Below are positions 12,801-20,939 of a stretch of 64,000 nt of DNA, piece after piece. The position numbers and the translations under genes were made by a program. Position 1 is the stretch's first letter. Each line of letters begins with the position of its first letter. Below the pieces are notes generated by a model. The model searched no databases, had not been told where the DNA came from, and was given only the letters and a program-made list of their open reading frames with translations. Source of the stretch: Arenicola marina (taxonomy: Eukaryota > Annelida > Polychaeta > Arenicolidae); the NCBI GenBank assembly GCA_964019135.1, contig OZ025258.1, forward strand, positions 15,345,771 through 15,409,770, in the 5' to 3' direction.

Positions 12801-15800
12801 ACTGACCTGTGGGTAGAGCGTGTTGTCATCACTACTGACCTGTGGTTAGAGCGTGTTGTCATCACTACTGACCTGTGGGTAGAGCGTGTTCTCTCATCTA
12901 ACTGACCTGTGGGTAGAGCGTGTTCTCTCATCTCACTGACCTGTGGGTAGAGCGTGTTCTCTCATCTCACTGACCTGTGGGTAGAGCGTGTTCTCTCATC
13001 TCACTGACCTGTGGGTAGAGCGTGTTCTCTCACCTCACTGACCTGTGGGTAGAGTGTGTTGTCATCTCAATGACCTGTGGGTAGAGCGTGTTCTCTCATC
13101 TCACTGACCTGTGGGTAGAGCGTGTTCTCTCATCTCACTGACCTGTGGGTAGAGCGTGTTCTCTCATCTCACTGACCTGTGGGTAGAGCGTGTTCTCTCA
13201 TCTCACTGACCTGTGGGTAGAGCGTGTTGTCTCACTGACCTGTGGGCAGAGCGTGTTCTCTCATCTCAATGACCTGTGGGTAGAGCGTGTTCTCTCATCT
13301 CACTGACCTGTGGGTAGAGCGTGTTCTCTCACCTCAATGACCTGTGGGTAGAGCGTGTTCTCTCATCTCAATGACCTGTGGGTAGAGCGTGTTCTCTCAT
13401 CTAACTGACCTGTGGGTAGAGCGTGTTCTCTCATCTCACTGACCTGTGGGTGGAGCGTGTTCTCTCATCTCACTGACCTGTGGGTAGAGCGTGTTCTCTC
13501 ATCTTACTGACCTGTGGGTAGAGCGTGTTTTCTCATCTCACTGACCTGTGGGTAGAGCGTGTTCTCTCATCTCACTGACCTGTGGGTAGAGCGTGTTCTC
13601 TCACCTCACTGACCTGTGGGTAGAGCGTGTTCTCTCACCTCAATGACCTGTGGGTAGAGCGTGTTCTCTCACCTCAATGACCTGTGGGTAGAGCGTGTTC
13701 TCTCACCTCACTGACCTGTGGGTAGAGCGTGTTCTCTCATCTCACTGACCTGTGGGTAGAGCGTGTTCTCTCACCTCACTGACCTGTGGGTAGAGCGTGT
13801 TCTCTCATCTCACTGACCTGTGGGTAGAGCGTGTTCTCTCACCTCACTGACCTGTGGGTAGAGCGTGTTCTCTCATCTCAATGACTTGTGGGTAGAGCGT
13901 GTTCTCTCACCTCACAGACCTGTGGGTAGAGCGTGTTCTCTCATCTCAATGACCTGTGGGTAGAGCGTGTTCTCTCACCTCAATGACCTGTGGGTAGAGC
14001 GTGTTCTCTCATCTCACTGACCTGTGGGTAGAGCGTGTTCTCTCACCTCACTGACCTGTGGGTAGAGCGTGTTCTCTCACCTCACTGACCTGTGGGTAGA
14101 GCGTGTTCTCTCACCTTACTGACCTGTGGGTAGAGCGTGTTCTCTCATCTCACTGACCTGTGGGTAGAGCGTGTTCTCTCACCTTACTGACCTGTGGGTA
14201 GAGCATGTTCTCTCATCTCACTGACCTGTGGGTAGAGCGTGTTGTCATCTCACTGACCTGTGGGTAGAGCGTGTTCTCTCACCTTACTGACCTGTGGGTA
14301 GAGCATGTTCTCTCATCTCACTGACCTGTGGGTAGAGCGTGTTGTCATCTCACTGACCTGTGGGTAGAGTTTTTTGTCTATCTGACACTGGAAGGCGAAG
14401 CAGGGCCTCAGGAAGGCCCTGGTGGCCGCCACCTCGCTGAAGGTGGCCGGCACCTTCATGATGGCGGCGTACTCCATCACGGCGCTGACCGGGTGCTTCT
14501 TGGTGCTGGTGTAATCCTGGATCAGCTCCTTTGGCACCTTGGCGGGCTGGCCACGGCCCGGCTGGATCGGGGCGTCCGGCTGCTTCTGGCCCGGCAGCCC
14601 TGTGGAGCGGACAGGGGGAGGGTCATAGCGGGTGGGGGGGGGGGGGCGAGAAGGTGATTGTATGTTTTGAACAATGCATGAGAGTTGGATAGACTAAAAT
14701 TCATGAGAAGAAGCCAAATTAAGAAAAAAAATGGGAATTGAATCATGAAGAAGAGAAAAATTAAGAAAAAAAATGTGAATGAATGTGTGAAGTTTCTAAA
14801 AAGTGATAAATGTATAAATGGCGTTAAGAAGTGCATAAATGGATGGTGCTAAGGCAGTTGTAATATGAAACTTGTTATTCTTGTTAACAAATGCATCTTT
14901 AGCGAAATGTGGATGATATTTATTGAGGCAAGAATAGAGAGGGTATACTACACCTCACCTAGACCAAGCTGGATTATAATTGACGCTCAAATTTATCAAT
15001 TATTGAAGAAACAAAATGAAAGAAAATAAAGAAATAATACAGGTGTCCCTTTTAGCATTGATATGTTGCAGATATATCACTGTACCGATTGTTAAACAGA
15101 CACACATACACACACTGACCTGGGATGTACTGCTGGGCAGTCTGTTGTCGAGCTTCATACTGCTTGATTGGCTCGGAGGCTCTGGCCAAAGCAGCGGGGT
15201 AGGGATTGGCTGGGATGGAGGCCCCACTGACCATGCCACCCCCAGGCCTTGACATCTGCAGCAAACCTTCTGCTTTACACGAGCTATAGCCACATACGCA
15301 GTTTTCACAGTTATCTATGTAATGGTCTGTCTGTCTACTAGCTCAGGATGGAGAAAGCAGAAGAACCCAGAGTACTGTAGATTTTGTTTGTCTTGTATGA
15401 ATGCTATGCATATACATATAAAGGGTAAAAAAAATGCCCATACACAGAAGACCACTAGCAAGAACTCTGTTGTTAATACAAGTGGATAGATATAATGTAT
15501 ACCGGTAGGCTTGGTTGGTTGCACATGTAGTTGGTTGTATATTTTCAGGATGCTTTAACCAATTCTGGTCATATCGCGTCAATGGGAGAAGGAATGGGAA
15601 GAGCGGAGCCATGTCCCTGGGGTTAACCCCCTACTCTTTGCAAAGAAGGACATGGGATCTTTCTCCTGCGATCACGCAGACATGGCCACAGCGGGGCTGG
15701 AACCATCGATCCACGTGCCGTTAGGCTCTCCGGTGGCCGGAGCGTTCAATGCGAGCGCTCTAACCCACTGAGCTATCGGGGCGGCCCCACAAGTGGATAT

Positions 15801-15970
15801 ATATATAAGTTGTAGGCTTGGTATCCCACCTGCTGCTGTCTTCCGGCATTAGGATAACCTCGTCCCAGGCCTTGGCTGGCCATCAGCTGCTGTTGCTGCT
15901 GAACTGGCATGAATTTTGGGACGGTCTTTGGGGCACGCAGCCCACTACGACCCACACCTTCATTGTCCAT
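3564..15970 (-). CDS. ADAD1: ADAD1-like (TENR-like) adenosine deaminase domain protein, 13 coding exons (gene overview)
   Basis: The predicted product is a double-stranded-RNA-binding protein of the ADAR/ADAD family. Joining the 13 exons listed below (141, 136, 242, 91, 220, 124, 148, 133, 162, 113, 183, 232 and 247 nt) gives 2172 nt, or 723 residues, with every intron phase matched. In order: a Gln-rich N-terminus (1-92), dsRBD1 (~128-198), a Gly/Pro/Ala linker, dsRBD2 (~246-316) and an ADAR-type deaminase domain (~320-723). Zinc ligands H401, C457 (PCGD) and C533 (SCSDK) are present, but the catalytic Glu of the HAE motif is His403, so editing activity is unlikely. The KVPKEL/HPVSA stretch before dsRBD1, [10 protein letters not shown] and the SPF..G..ASRL block resemble vertebrate ADAD1, as I remember it, more than ADARs; vertebrate ADAD1 has only one dsRBD. 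ADAD1 acts in male germ cells in mammals; a similar role here is inference. An acceptor directly before the ATG implies upstream non-coding exons, which I could not locate. Confidence 0.9.
3813..3900. repeat. AGAGATTT repeat forming the exon 13 pyrimidine tract
   Basis: (GAGAGATTTA)n on plus, that is (TAAATCTCTC)n on minus, immediately before the acceptor at 3811. The repeat supplies the polypyrimidine tract of that intron. Confidence 0.75.
4210..4976 (-). repeat. Exon-intron junction minisatellite at ADAD1-like exon 12
   Basis: Six units of ~130-180 bp including the authentic one. Each holds the last ~62 bases of exon 12 (WSASD..LEILN.RVGKS-type coding sequence), the donor (A)G|GTCAGTGC and a G-rich intronic stretch. 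Donor complements (ACTGAC) are at 4222, 4401, 4533, 4665, 4826 and 4970. The copies keep the exonic frame but carry substitutions such as TDLE to PCLE/PCLK. Copies lack a pyrimidine tract upstream and so are unlikely to be separate exons. Confidence 0.9.
4976..5207 (-). CDS. ADAD1: ADAD1-like coding exon 12
   Basis: Residues 565-642, [50 protein letters not shown]. Matches the ADAR/ADAD C-terminal core (HGDHLSRA-, LNKP- and NW..GD..EV.N..TGK-like blocks). The acceptor is CTTTCCCCCAG and the donor is GAGAG|GTCAGTGC (phase 2). The last ~62 exonic bases plus the donor are duplicated five more times in the following intron (4.2-4.97 kb). Confidence 0.92.
5298..5420. repeat. AT-rich tandem array, ~26-bp unit
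   Basis: About five units of TTTATTACAATACAAATTATATA. In the ADAD1-like intron, ~90 bp upstream of the exon 12 acceptor in transcript order, so close to the expected branch-point region. Confidence 0.8.
5705..6190 (-). repeat. 21-bp CRE-containing minisatellite starting at the exon 11 donor
   Basis: About 22 units of CATGACGTCACTGACCGACTG (plus). Each contains a TGACGTCA palindrome (the CREB/ATF consensus) and, on the sense minus strand, CGGTCAGTGACG, a donor-like GTCAGT. The array is continuous with the real donor GTTG|GTTAGTGACGTC at 6191. Unit length is a multiple of 3, so all six frames stay open. Confidence 0.92.
6192..6374 (-). CDS. ADAD1: ADAD1-like coding exon 11 (SCSDK motif)
   Basis: Residues 504-565. 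Contains [18 protein letters not shown] and [13 protein letters not shown], strongly conserved in ADAR/ADAD proteins. Zinc ligand Cys533 is kept, and Lys536 matches the inositol-phosphate-contacting Lys of ADAR2 (family knowledge). The acceptor is TGCCTCAG and the donor is GTTG|GTTAGTGACG (phase 1). The donor runs straight into the 21-bp array at 5.7-6.2 kb. Confidence 0.92.
6601..6835 (-). mobile_element. SINE family A copy
   Basis: tRNA-derived SINE whose sense strand is minus. The head has an A-box-like TAGCTCAGTGGGTTAGAGC and a B-box-like GGTTCGAGCCCC; the body carries the conserved AGTAGGGGGTTACCCCCGGG; the tail is TCCTGAATATACAACC-like. It lies in the intron between ADAD1-like exons 10 and 11. 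Confidence 0.8.
7276..7388 (-). CDS. ADAD1: ADAD1-like coding exon 10 (variable insert of deaminase domain)
   Basis: Residues 466-504, [16 protein letters not shown]... ending VKKEDIG. This is the poorly conserved segment between the second and third zinc motifs. Borders are GTCCTCAG|GTCGAG and ATAG|GTCGGT (phase 1). Its identity rests on position and phase rather than sequence similarity. Confidence 0.75.
7435..7540. repeat. Dispersed repeat copy (family with 41.55 and 60.46 kb)
   Basis: Shares TGACTGTGTGAATGTTAAC/TACGAAATA-like sequence and spacing with 41545-41660 and 60462-60560. The three copies are diverged, so this is an old interspersed repeat of unknown class. Confidence 0.45.
7578..7705 (-). 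mobile_element. SINE family A, diverged partial copy
   Basis: Retains the ATGCCCCGGGAAGTAACCCCC body and a decayed B box (GGGGCTCGAATACA). The tRNA head is missing. Intron between exons 9 and 10. Confidence 0.55.
7832..7993 (-). CDS. ADAD1: ADAD1-like coding exon 9 (PCGD motif)
   Basis: Residues 412-466, YLVQQIQLV..., [27 protein letters not shown]. This aligns with the ADAR segment ending in the PCGD zinc-ligand motif; Cys457 is retained. The acceptor is GATTTCAG|A and the donor is CGAA|GTAAGA (phase 2). Confidence 0.9.
8598..8730 (-). CDS. ADAD1: ADAD1-like coding exon 8 (HAE-equivalent motif, altered)
   Basis: Residues 368-412, [10 protein letters not shown]... then [16 protein letters not shown]. 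In active ADARs this motif is DCHAE, with His as zinc ligand and Glu as proton shuttle. Here the Glu codon is CAC (His403), while the ligand His401 is kept. The donor is CTAAA|GTAAGA. The acceptor is uncertain: ATACAG at 8731 or CATACAG at 8716 both give phase 1 and the same frame; the first gives a more family-like spacing. Confidence 0.83.
9112..9259 (-). CDS. ADAD1: ADAD1-like coding exon 7 (start of deaminase domain)
   Basis: Residues 319-368. [16 protein letters not shown] and [10 protein letters not shown] match the start of the ADAR-type deaminase fold. The acceptor is CTGTCGCTTCAG|CC and the donor is GAG|GTCAGC (phase 1). The open frame runs on past the donor, but that part has no family similarity and is read as intron. 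Confidence 0.85.
9800..9970 (-). mobile_element. SINE family B, diverged copy
   Basis: The minus strand carries a B-box-like GGGTTCGCGCCCAGG followed by GGGGCATGTTTCATC and CTTGGCC. In the intron between ADAD1-like exons 6 and 7. Confidence 0.6.
10047..10170 (-). CDS. ADAD1: ADAD1-like coding exon 6 (end of dsRBD2)
   Basis: Residues 277-318, [12 protein letters not shown] then [18 protein letters not shown], the beta strands and KKEAK helix 2 of dsRBD2. The acceptor is TTTCTCGACAG and the donor is GAC|GTAAGC in phase 0. A second dsRBD is an ADAR2-like feature not present in mammalian ADAD1. Confidence 0.87.
10480..10830. repeat. Purine-rich simple sequence, ADAD1-like intron 5
   Basis: GGAAGGAAGGTAAAGAATGA-type sequence over ~350 bases. 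No gene or clear unit length. Confidence 0.6.
11201..11420 (-). CDS. ADAD1: ADAD1-like coding exon 5 (linker and start of dsRBD2)
   Basis: Residues 204-277. A Gly/Ala/Pro linker leads into [13 protein letters not shown], helix 1 of a second dsRBD, then KVDYEIS. The acceptor is CCTTCCAG|TG. Two phase-2 donors are possible: CA|GTAATC at 11200 (used here, giving ..DGWVQ) or GG|GTGGGT at about 11208. Either joins exon 6 in frame. Confidence 0.82.
11886..12000. repeat. Short tandem array in ADAD1-like intron 4
   Basis: Three to four units of CTGTCTATACAATCTGGTGTTTGTAAC type. Followed to 12150 by degenerate TATTATCTG repeats reaching the exon 4 donor. Confidence 0.65.
12164..12254 (-). CDS. ADAD1: ADAD1-like coding exon 4 (end of dsRBD1)
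   Basis: Residues 174-204, [21 protein letters not shown], the KKEAK..AA helix-2 signature that contacts RNA in dsRBDs. It completes dsRBD1 begun in exon 3. The acceptor is TTTGTTTGTAG|GG and the donor is GACAG|GTATGA (phase 1). The acceptor lies in a ~70-bp unit repeated three times upstream. Confidence 0.88.
12255..12465 (-). repeat. Tandem repeat carrying the exon 4 acceptor
   Basis: Three units of ~70 bp. On the sense strand each ends in TTTGTTTGTAG|GG, the pyrimidine tract and AG of exon 4, at 12255, 12324 and 12395. Only the most downstream copy is followed by the coding sequence. Confidence 0.85.
12695..14370 (-). repeat. 34-bp minisatellite repeating the exon 3 5' splice site
   Basis: About 49 units. 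Sense-strand units contain CGCTCTACCCACAG|GTCAGTGAG plus ATGAGAGAA; the left half derives from the end of exon 3 and the right half from intron 3. Units at the low-coordinate end are a 31-bp variant with GTTGTCATCACTA. The array begins at the authentic donor (14357) and fills most of the intron. Confidence 0.95.
14358..14599 (-). CDS. ADAD1: ADAD1-like coding exon 3 (start of dsRBD1)
   Basis: Residues 93-173. Contains [10 protein letters not shown] followed by [10 protein letters not shown], the alpha-1 helix of a dsRBD, and [14 protein letters not shown], its first beta strands. The acceptor has a C-rich tract (CGCTCCACAG). The donor is CTACCCACAG|GTCAGTGAG in phase 0. The last ~13 exonic bases and the donor are the founder unit of the 12.7-14.4 kb array that immediately follows in the intron. 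Confidence 0.88.
15120..15255 (-). CDS. ADAD1: ADAD1-like coding exon 2
   Basis: Residues 48-93, low-complexity Gly/Ala/Gln sequence beginning MSRPGGGMV. The acceptor is TTTGCTGCAG and the donor is CCCAG|GTCAGTG, leaving phase 1. This donor is followed by a short GT-rich stretch but no array, unlike the donors of exons 3, 11 and 12. Confidence 0.75.
15523..15788 (-). mobile_element. SINE family A, near full length
   Basis: Complete tail-body-head order on the plus strand (GGTTGGTTG... to ...ACTGAGCTATCGGGGCGG), so the promoter points along minus. Inserted in the first coding intron of the ADAD1-like gene. Confidence 0.85.
15830..15970 (-). CDS. ADAD1: ADAD1-like coding exon 1 (N-terminus)
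   Basis: Residues 1-47, starting [10 protein letters not shown] and containing a short glutamine run (VQQQQQ). The ATG directly follows a TTATTTTAG acceptor, so the 5' UTR is split. The exon ends CAG|GTGGGA in phase 0 and joins in frame to exon 2. No domain is recognised; the segment looks disordered. The start is preferred because it is the first Met of the open frame after the acceptor. Confidence 0.75.
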
Positions 15971-15978
15971 CTAAAATA

Positions 15979-17776
15979 AGCAACAATCCATAAGTGACAT
16001 ATATTTGGACTGAGCAGGAAGATAATTAACATCGAATTATTGTCAATTGACAATCTTTATGCAGAGTTGAAAGTAACAAGCACAGAAGATACGAGAGGCT
16101 GATGAGTTTGTGTTGGGCATGGTGTGGGGGGTTTGGTGGTATGTTTGAGGAAGTAGAGGCATGCATGCCCAGGTGAAGACGGTATGAGGTGGCTGGTTGT
16201 TATCATTCATCCGCTGAAAAATGGTGGCTTGGGCAAGCAACGGGAGAGGGCATCACTGGGTCGGCGGCGTCAGCCACATCAGTTCAGCGACATTAGCGCC
16301 AGTGGCTGGAATATAGGGTTGGGCATGCCAGTATCCAATGAGCTGGCTGCCTGCCTGGAGTTGTGAGACAGGGTCCCATTTCCCAGCCACATATGAGGCC
16401 TACACAACCTTCCCCTCCACACTTCCACAGTCAAATTATCCAGCAGTCAATGTGGACCTACACCTAGCCCGGAACCCTCGGCTGTGTGTGGGCTGAGACA
16501 CAGCCTAGTCACATTCTATAGTTAAATTTAGGTATGAAACAACCCTATTCCAGGGTTGTTAGATTTGACCAAGTGTAATTATCATTCTCCTATTGCTGTG
16601 GGAGAAGTGTTATAACAGAAACAAACCCTTAATCCGTTTTCTTGACAAGTAATGATTAAGATCACATAAGTAAACTTTCTTGAAATGCAAAAATATTCCA
16701 GTCTGCCACCAGAAATTTATATGAAGACATGTGCTTTCACTGGCCCAATCACTGGGTCCCTGAACAGGAAATAATAAATAAACCAATTAGCATGGCTTAT
16801 GTTATCATGTGACGATTTTGCACATGTGCATTGATCAACTTCCATTAATAAAAAATGGATAAATGTTGTTGTCCATCTTTGTGCCAGCAGGCAATTATGG
16901 CTCCTTTTGAAGACTTTAACAACTTTGGAAGAGTTCATACATCAGTAATTATTTATAGGAAATTACTTTTAACTTGCTGAAACTAATTATGAAAGTTATT
17001 TTTGAACAATTCAATATGTCATGTGAAGTTACTTTTTCACTATATGATTCTTCAACAGGTAGGACGTAATAGAAAAAAGAAAAAACAAACAAACTCACAG
17101 CCGATAAATCCATGAAAAGAAACCTAAATTAACTTGAAATGATATTGAAATGATCTTTCCTTATGTCATACATTCCGCTCAGTGGGGACTGGTGATGAGC
17201 GGCAATACTCTCATGGTCGAAACTAAAGTTTAGAGCTAGTTCAGAGTGACATACATTGTATGCAGCAGTCAATCCAGATGCAGCCCTTATAGAGGTTTCA
17301 CATCCTCATAACGCAGACATGTATATTTGTCATTTGTCTTGACAGGTTATGCCATCTGGTGAGTGATGATGAAACATGCATTCATGGCTAGCCCTGTACC
17401 CATCTGGCAGGGTATACTGCCAGACTGATGGGCAGATTTCTTTGGGCCAGGCCACCTGGTATACTCAAGCTCTTCCTGACCTGCCAGTCTGGCTACAATC
17501 GAATGTCAATTAAATGTTGATACCAGTCATGTCCGGTGGCAATACCAATGGAACTAGCCTAGACAGTCACTTCCTAATCAGCCGCCATCTGCTCCTGTAT
17601 GTCCTGTGCTGTTTTAAACGGAGAACATCATGATACCAAATGAATGCACGCACCTGACCCGGGTAAAAAAAGTGTCAGGCGTTACACTGATGTGCATATT
17701 CGGTCCACCTCCAGTGCATACCCAAGTTACCAGAGAAATGCGCCCACACAGCACTCTATAGTCTGGTTTCTGAATA
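15979..17776. other. Upstream region of the ADAD1-like gene
   Basis: An acceptor ends at 15971, so a 5' UTR intron starts here going upstream. I could not identify the non-coding first exon or promoter. GCCAGATGG/CCATCTGG-type words recur, and no repeat array is present. Confidence 0.4.
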
Positions 17777-18554
17777 GCCCTGAGGGACCCAGGAGTCACA
17801 AGCTCCTCCCTAGGGTCCTGAAGCAGTGCATTGATGCTGCCACCAAACTCAAACAGATTATTAGAAATAAATAAATTTTAATTACTTTCTGGGAGTATCA
17901 TGCGTATATCTTAATATTTCCTTATTTTATGCAACTTAATCTATTACTTAACCTTTTAATTGACGTCTTTACTCATATTATAAAGGTATCCGAGGCGATT
18001 TAGTCCACTGCTTCAACTTTCATGCTGTGCGCAATGATAAACAAATATGGCGGTTAGCTCATGTGCAAATGTACTTGAAGTGGCGCCATCTGGCAGTGAA
18101 TGTTAGCATTATATTGTGCATATACACCTCGGTACTCATTCCTTTCTTATGTTGTGAAACAATCAGTATTTTTTGTGTTATTTTCAAGCGTGTTTATATT
18201 TGCTCACTATGCCGTATCAAATGAGCATTCAACGGGAATGAGCACTGAGGGGCATATGCGTAATATATAGCGCTAATACTCACTGCCAGATGGCGCCACT
18301 TCAAGTACATTTGCATATAAGCTAACCGCCATATTTGTTTATCATTGCTAGCCATGCATCCACAAACTAAAAGGTTAAGTAATAGATTAAGTTGCATAGA
18401 ATAAGGAAATATTAGGATATATTCTACGCATGATACTCCCAGAAAGTAATTAAAATTAATTTATTTCTAATAATCTGTTTGATTTGGGCGGCAGCGTCAA
18501 TGCGTTGCTTCGGGACCCTAGGGAGGAGCTTGTGACTCCTGGGTCCCTCGGGGC
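17777..18554. repeat. Long inverted repeat (foldback), arms ~320-365 bp
   Basis: The left arm 17777-18141 and right arm 18236-18554 are reverse complements over nearly their whole length. Examples are CCTGAGGGACCCAGGAGTC against its complement at the far end, and GCCATCTGGCAG near the centre. About 94 bp separate the arms. The left arm has ~70 bp (about 17960-18028) absent from the right. It may be a foldback transposon or an inverted duplication. It lies 1.8-2.6 kb upstream of the ADAD1-like ATG, possibly in a 5' UTR intron. Confidence 0.85.
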
Positions 18555-19958
18555 TGGGGCTGAAGTACTGCAACAAGCACATGGGCGATAATAGGGAACG
18601 ATGAATGGATATCACACATATGATGAAACACATGTCTGGCAAGATCAAGAAACAACGTTTACATGACATAATTAAAACTTATACACAAATGCACCTTTAT
18701 ATCAGACCACAAACTGCTTAAATTAAGTAATATTGAAGAAAGTAGATCTTCGCCCTAGGTTTTATTTTTCAGAAGGAAAAGTCGAGCGTATGAAACCTCG
18801 AATCGCAGACATGTGGAATACACGCGCGTCGGGGCCAGGCATGTGTTCGTTTGATGCGCCACTTGCAGATAACTCATAATGCAAGAAATGTATCCCATTT
18901 CGTGCTTGTGGTTTCATTGAGCTCCCCCCATAATGTAGCCCCGAGGGACCCCGATTGATACCCACCTAGAACTGAGAAACAAATAAAATAATGGAGCTTC
19001 TTATATCCAAGGTTTAGGGGGTGCATGGGGGGGGGGGGGGGATACCATACTAGAAGATAAATGATACAGTTTGTTTACCCTAGATATTTTAAAAGTTATA
19101 TTGTTTACACCATTTGAAGAGCATTAGCATAATATACCATCATTAAATCCATGAAAGGAAGATCAGTGGTTACTTTCGACGGCGGCTCGATATGCCAAGA
19201 GGCTTTATCAAGCTTCAGCTTCCCCTAAATGCACAGCAATACAAGGCGACCAATGCGAGACAGGTGAGGATTCTGCGGGATTGTCAGGACGAGAGAGTCA
19301 AGAACGCGAGGGTGGAAATCCAGAAATCCAGATAGAAATAAGTGGTCCCGGGGATGGGGGTTACTTAATGCATTGCTGGGTATGGGGGGGGGGCGATAAA
19401 GCCCCCCCACCCTTTTCATCGTCAACAGCCGCTCATGCAGTCGGGGCGTTTTACCGGCAAATTCCGCTCATTCGGGGTTTTACCGTCCAAATCCGTTTAG
19501 TCGGGGCGTTTTACCGCCAAAATCCGCTCGGAAGGGCAATCCGCTCTATGAACGCACATTTTCTTAGCCCCCCCCCCCTCCCGCCGCTCCATAAGGGTCT
19601 TTTTCATCACAAATCTCCACCCCACCACCATATTAGTATAATAGTGCCCCCCACCTTCCGGGGAAGTGGTTATAGCCGTCAAGGCGGTTGATGTGGCAGA
19701 CTACGGCACAAAGACATCTTTGGAACCGTGACAAAGGGATCACCTCAGTTGGCATACCATTTGGAAGATGCTGCGGAAAGCGCCGAACATTTAATGAAGA
19801 AGCTAGCTAGGGGACCACCTGACGACGGGGCCGGTGCAGCTCCCGGCGAGGCATTTTAGACCTTGGGACAACGAAGACCTGGAACTTCGCATAGGTTGAG
19901 CTTTAGTATTGGTTCTGTGAATGAGCATCATTGGTCACTTAGGCGACTTAACAAGGTA
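18555..19958. other. No gene recognised; G/C homopolymers
   Basis: Holds a G-run at ~19028-19040. At 19440-19530 there are three degenerate copies of TCGGGGCGTTTTACCGCCAA (~35-bp period). No coding signal. Confidence 0.45.
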
Positions 19959-19963
19959 CCCCA

Positions 19964-20215
19964 CAGGGGCGGATCCAGGAATTTGTAAAGGGGCGGGCGG
20001 GGGTCCAAACTTGCGAGCGGGGGCGGGGGGGGGGGGGGGGGGCTCTGAAAAAAATTGTCACCCGGGAGATCCACCAATTTTTTGTCAACCAGGGAGGCGG
20101 GGTCCACTAAAAAATCTTGCTTAAAAACGACATTCAACCTCTGAATGGGGGAGGGGGGGGGGTGTGTCCTGACCCCCTGGACACCCCCCCTTCCCCCTCA
20201 TTGGATCCGCCCTTG
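19964..20215. mobile_element. MITE-like element with TIRs and 5-bp target duplication
   Basis: Ends CAGGGGCGGATCCAG and, reversed, CAAGGGCGGATCCAA form terminal inverted repeats. The flanks are both CCCCA (19959-19963 and 20216-20220), a perfect 5-bp duplication. The interior is G/C-tract-rich and non-coding. GGGGCGGATCCAG ends are common in marine-invertebrate MITEs (general knowledge). Confidence 0.65.
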
Positions 20216-20754
20216 CCCCATAAGGGGGGTTTAAAGCGGGTGTCCAACCTAATTTAATCGCGATCTGCACCGAAAGTTTACATCTTAAAATTAAATTGGC
20301 GAGTGTTAACGCTTCGTTTCGACCGACTGGTAAGGAGAACAAAATTAAGGCAACCCGCCCCCAGCAATGTCAAGCAGAGCGCATTTTGCCGGGAGCTGTG
20401 ACCATATTGTGACTATTCACATGGCGCCGCCTTACGTTATAACTCGTGGAGAGAGAGATCAGGGCCGCGATTTACAGATGAACACCGGCAGTTCCAGCGC
20501 AAGATCTTAGCCTTTCATGGAAAAGTACCGTCCAAACAAATTGATATACGTCTTGCAACGATTGACTTCACAACAATGCCACGATTGGAGTTAGAATCGC
20601 AGCTATTTATATTAGCGATTATCACGCGCTCTTGTTTTGCTCACACAATAGGCGCAATATCCGGTTAGAATAAATTAGAGTATCGCCATCTGATTGGTCA
20701 ATCACAGACACGCCTCCAAAAAGGGCTGCCGCCTGGGTAGGCGGCGAAATCGGA

Positions 20755-20938
20755 ATGGAATGGAATGTTGGTGTTTTAGGCCACTTTTGTGCACATACAG
20801 GCTAAATTGGGCCAAGGAACCTCCCGAGACGATGAAGGAATGAAACATGCCCCAGATTAGGTGCCCGAGCCCGGATTCGAACCCAGGACCTATTGATCTG
20901 CGGTCTAGTGCGCTAACCACTACACCAGGGAGGCCCCG
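20755..20938 (-). mobile_element. SINE family B, near full length
   Basis: A second tRNA-derived family. Minus-strand head TGGTGTAGTGGTTAGCGC (A box) and GGGTTCGAATCCGGGC (B box), then a body with GGGGCATGTTTCATTCC and GAGGTTCCTTGGCCC, ending in GGCCTAAAACACCAAC. Distinct from family A. Confidence 0.8.
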
Positions 20939-20939
20939 G

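Noticed and set aside
12695..14370. Regular ~34-bp direct repeats resembling a CRISPR array
   Set aside because: There are no variable spacers; units are head-to-tail identical in a spliced eukaryotic gene.
3564..15970. Active ADAR editing enzyme
   Set aside because: The catalytic Glu position is His, and the C-terminal blocks resemble ADAD1 more than ADAR1 or ADAR2.
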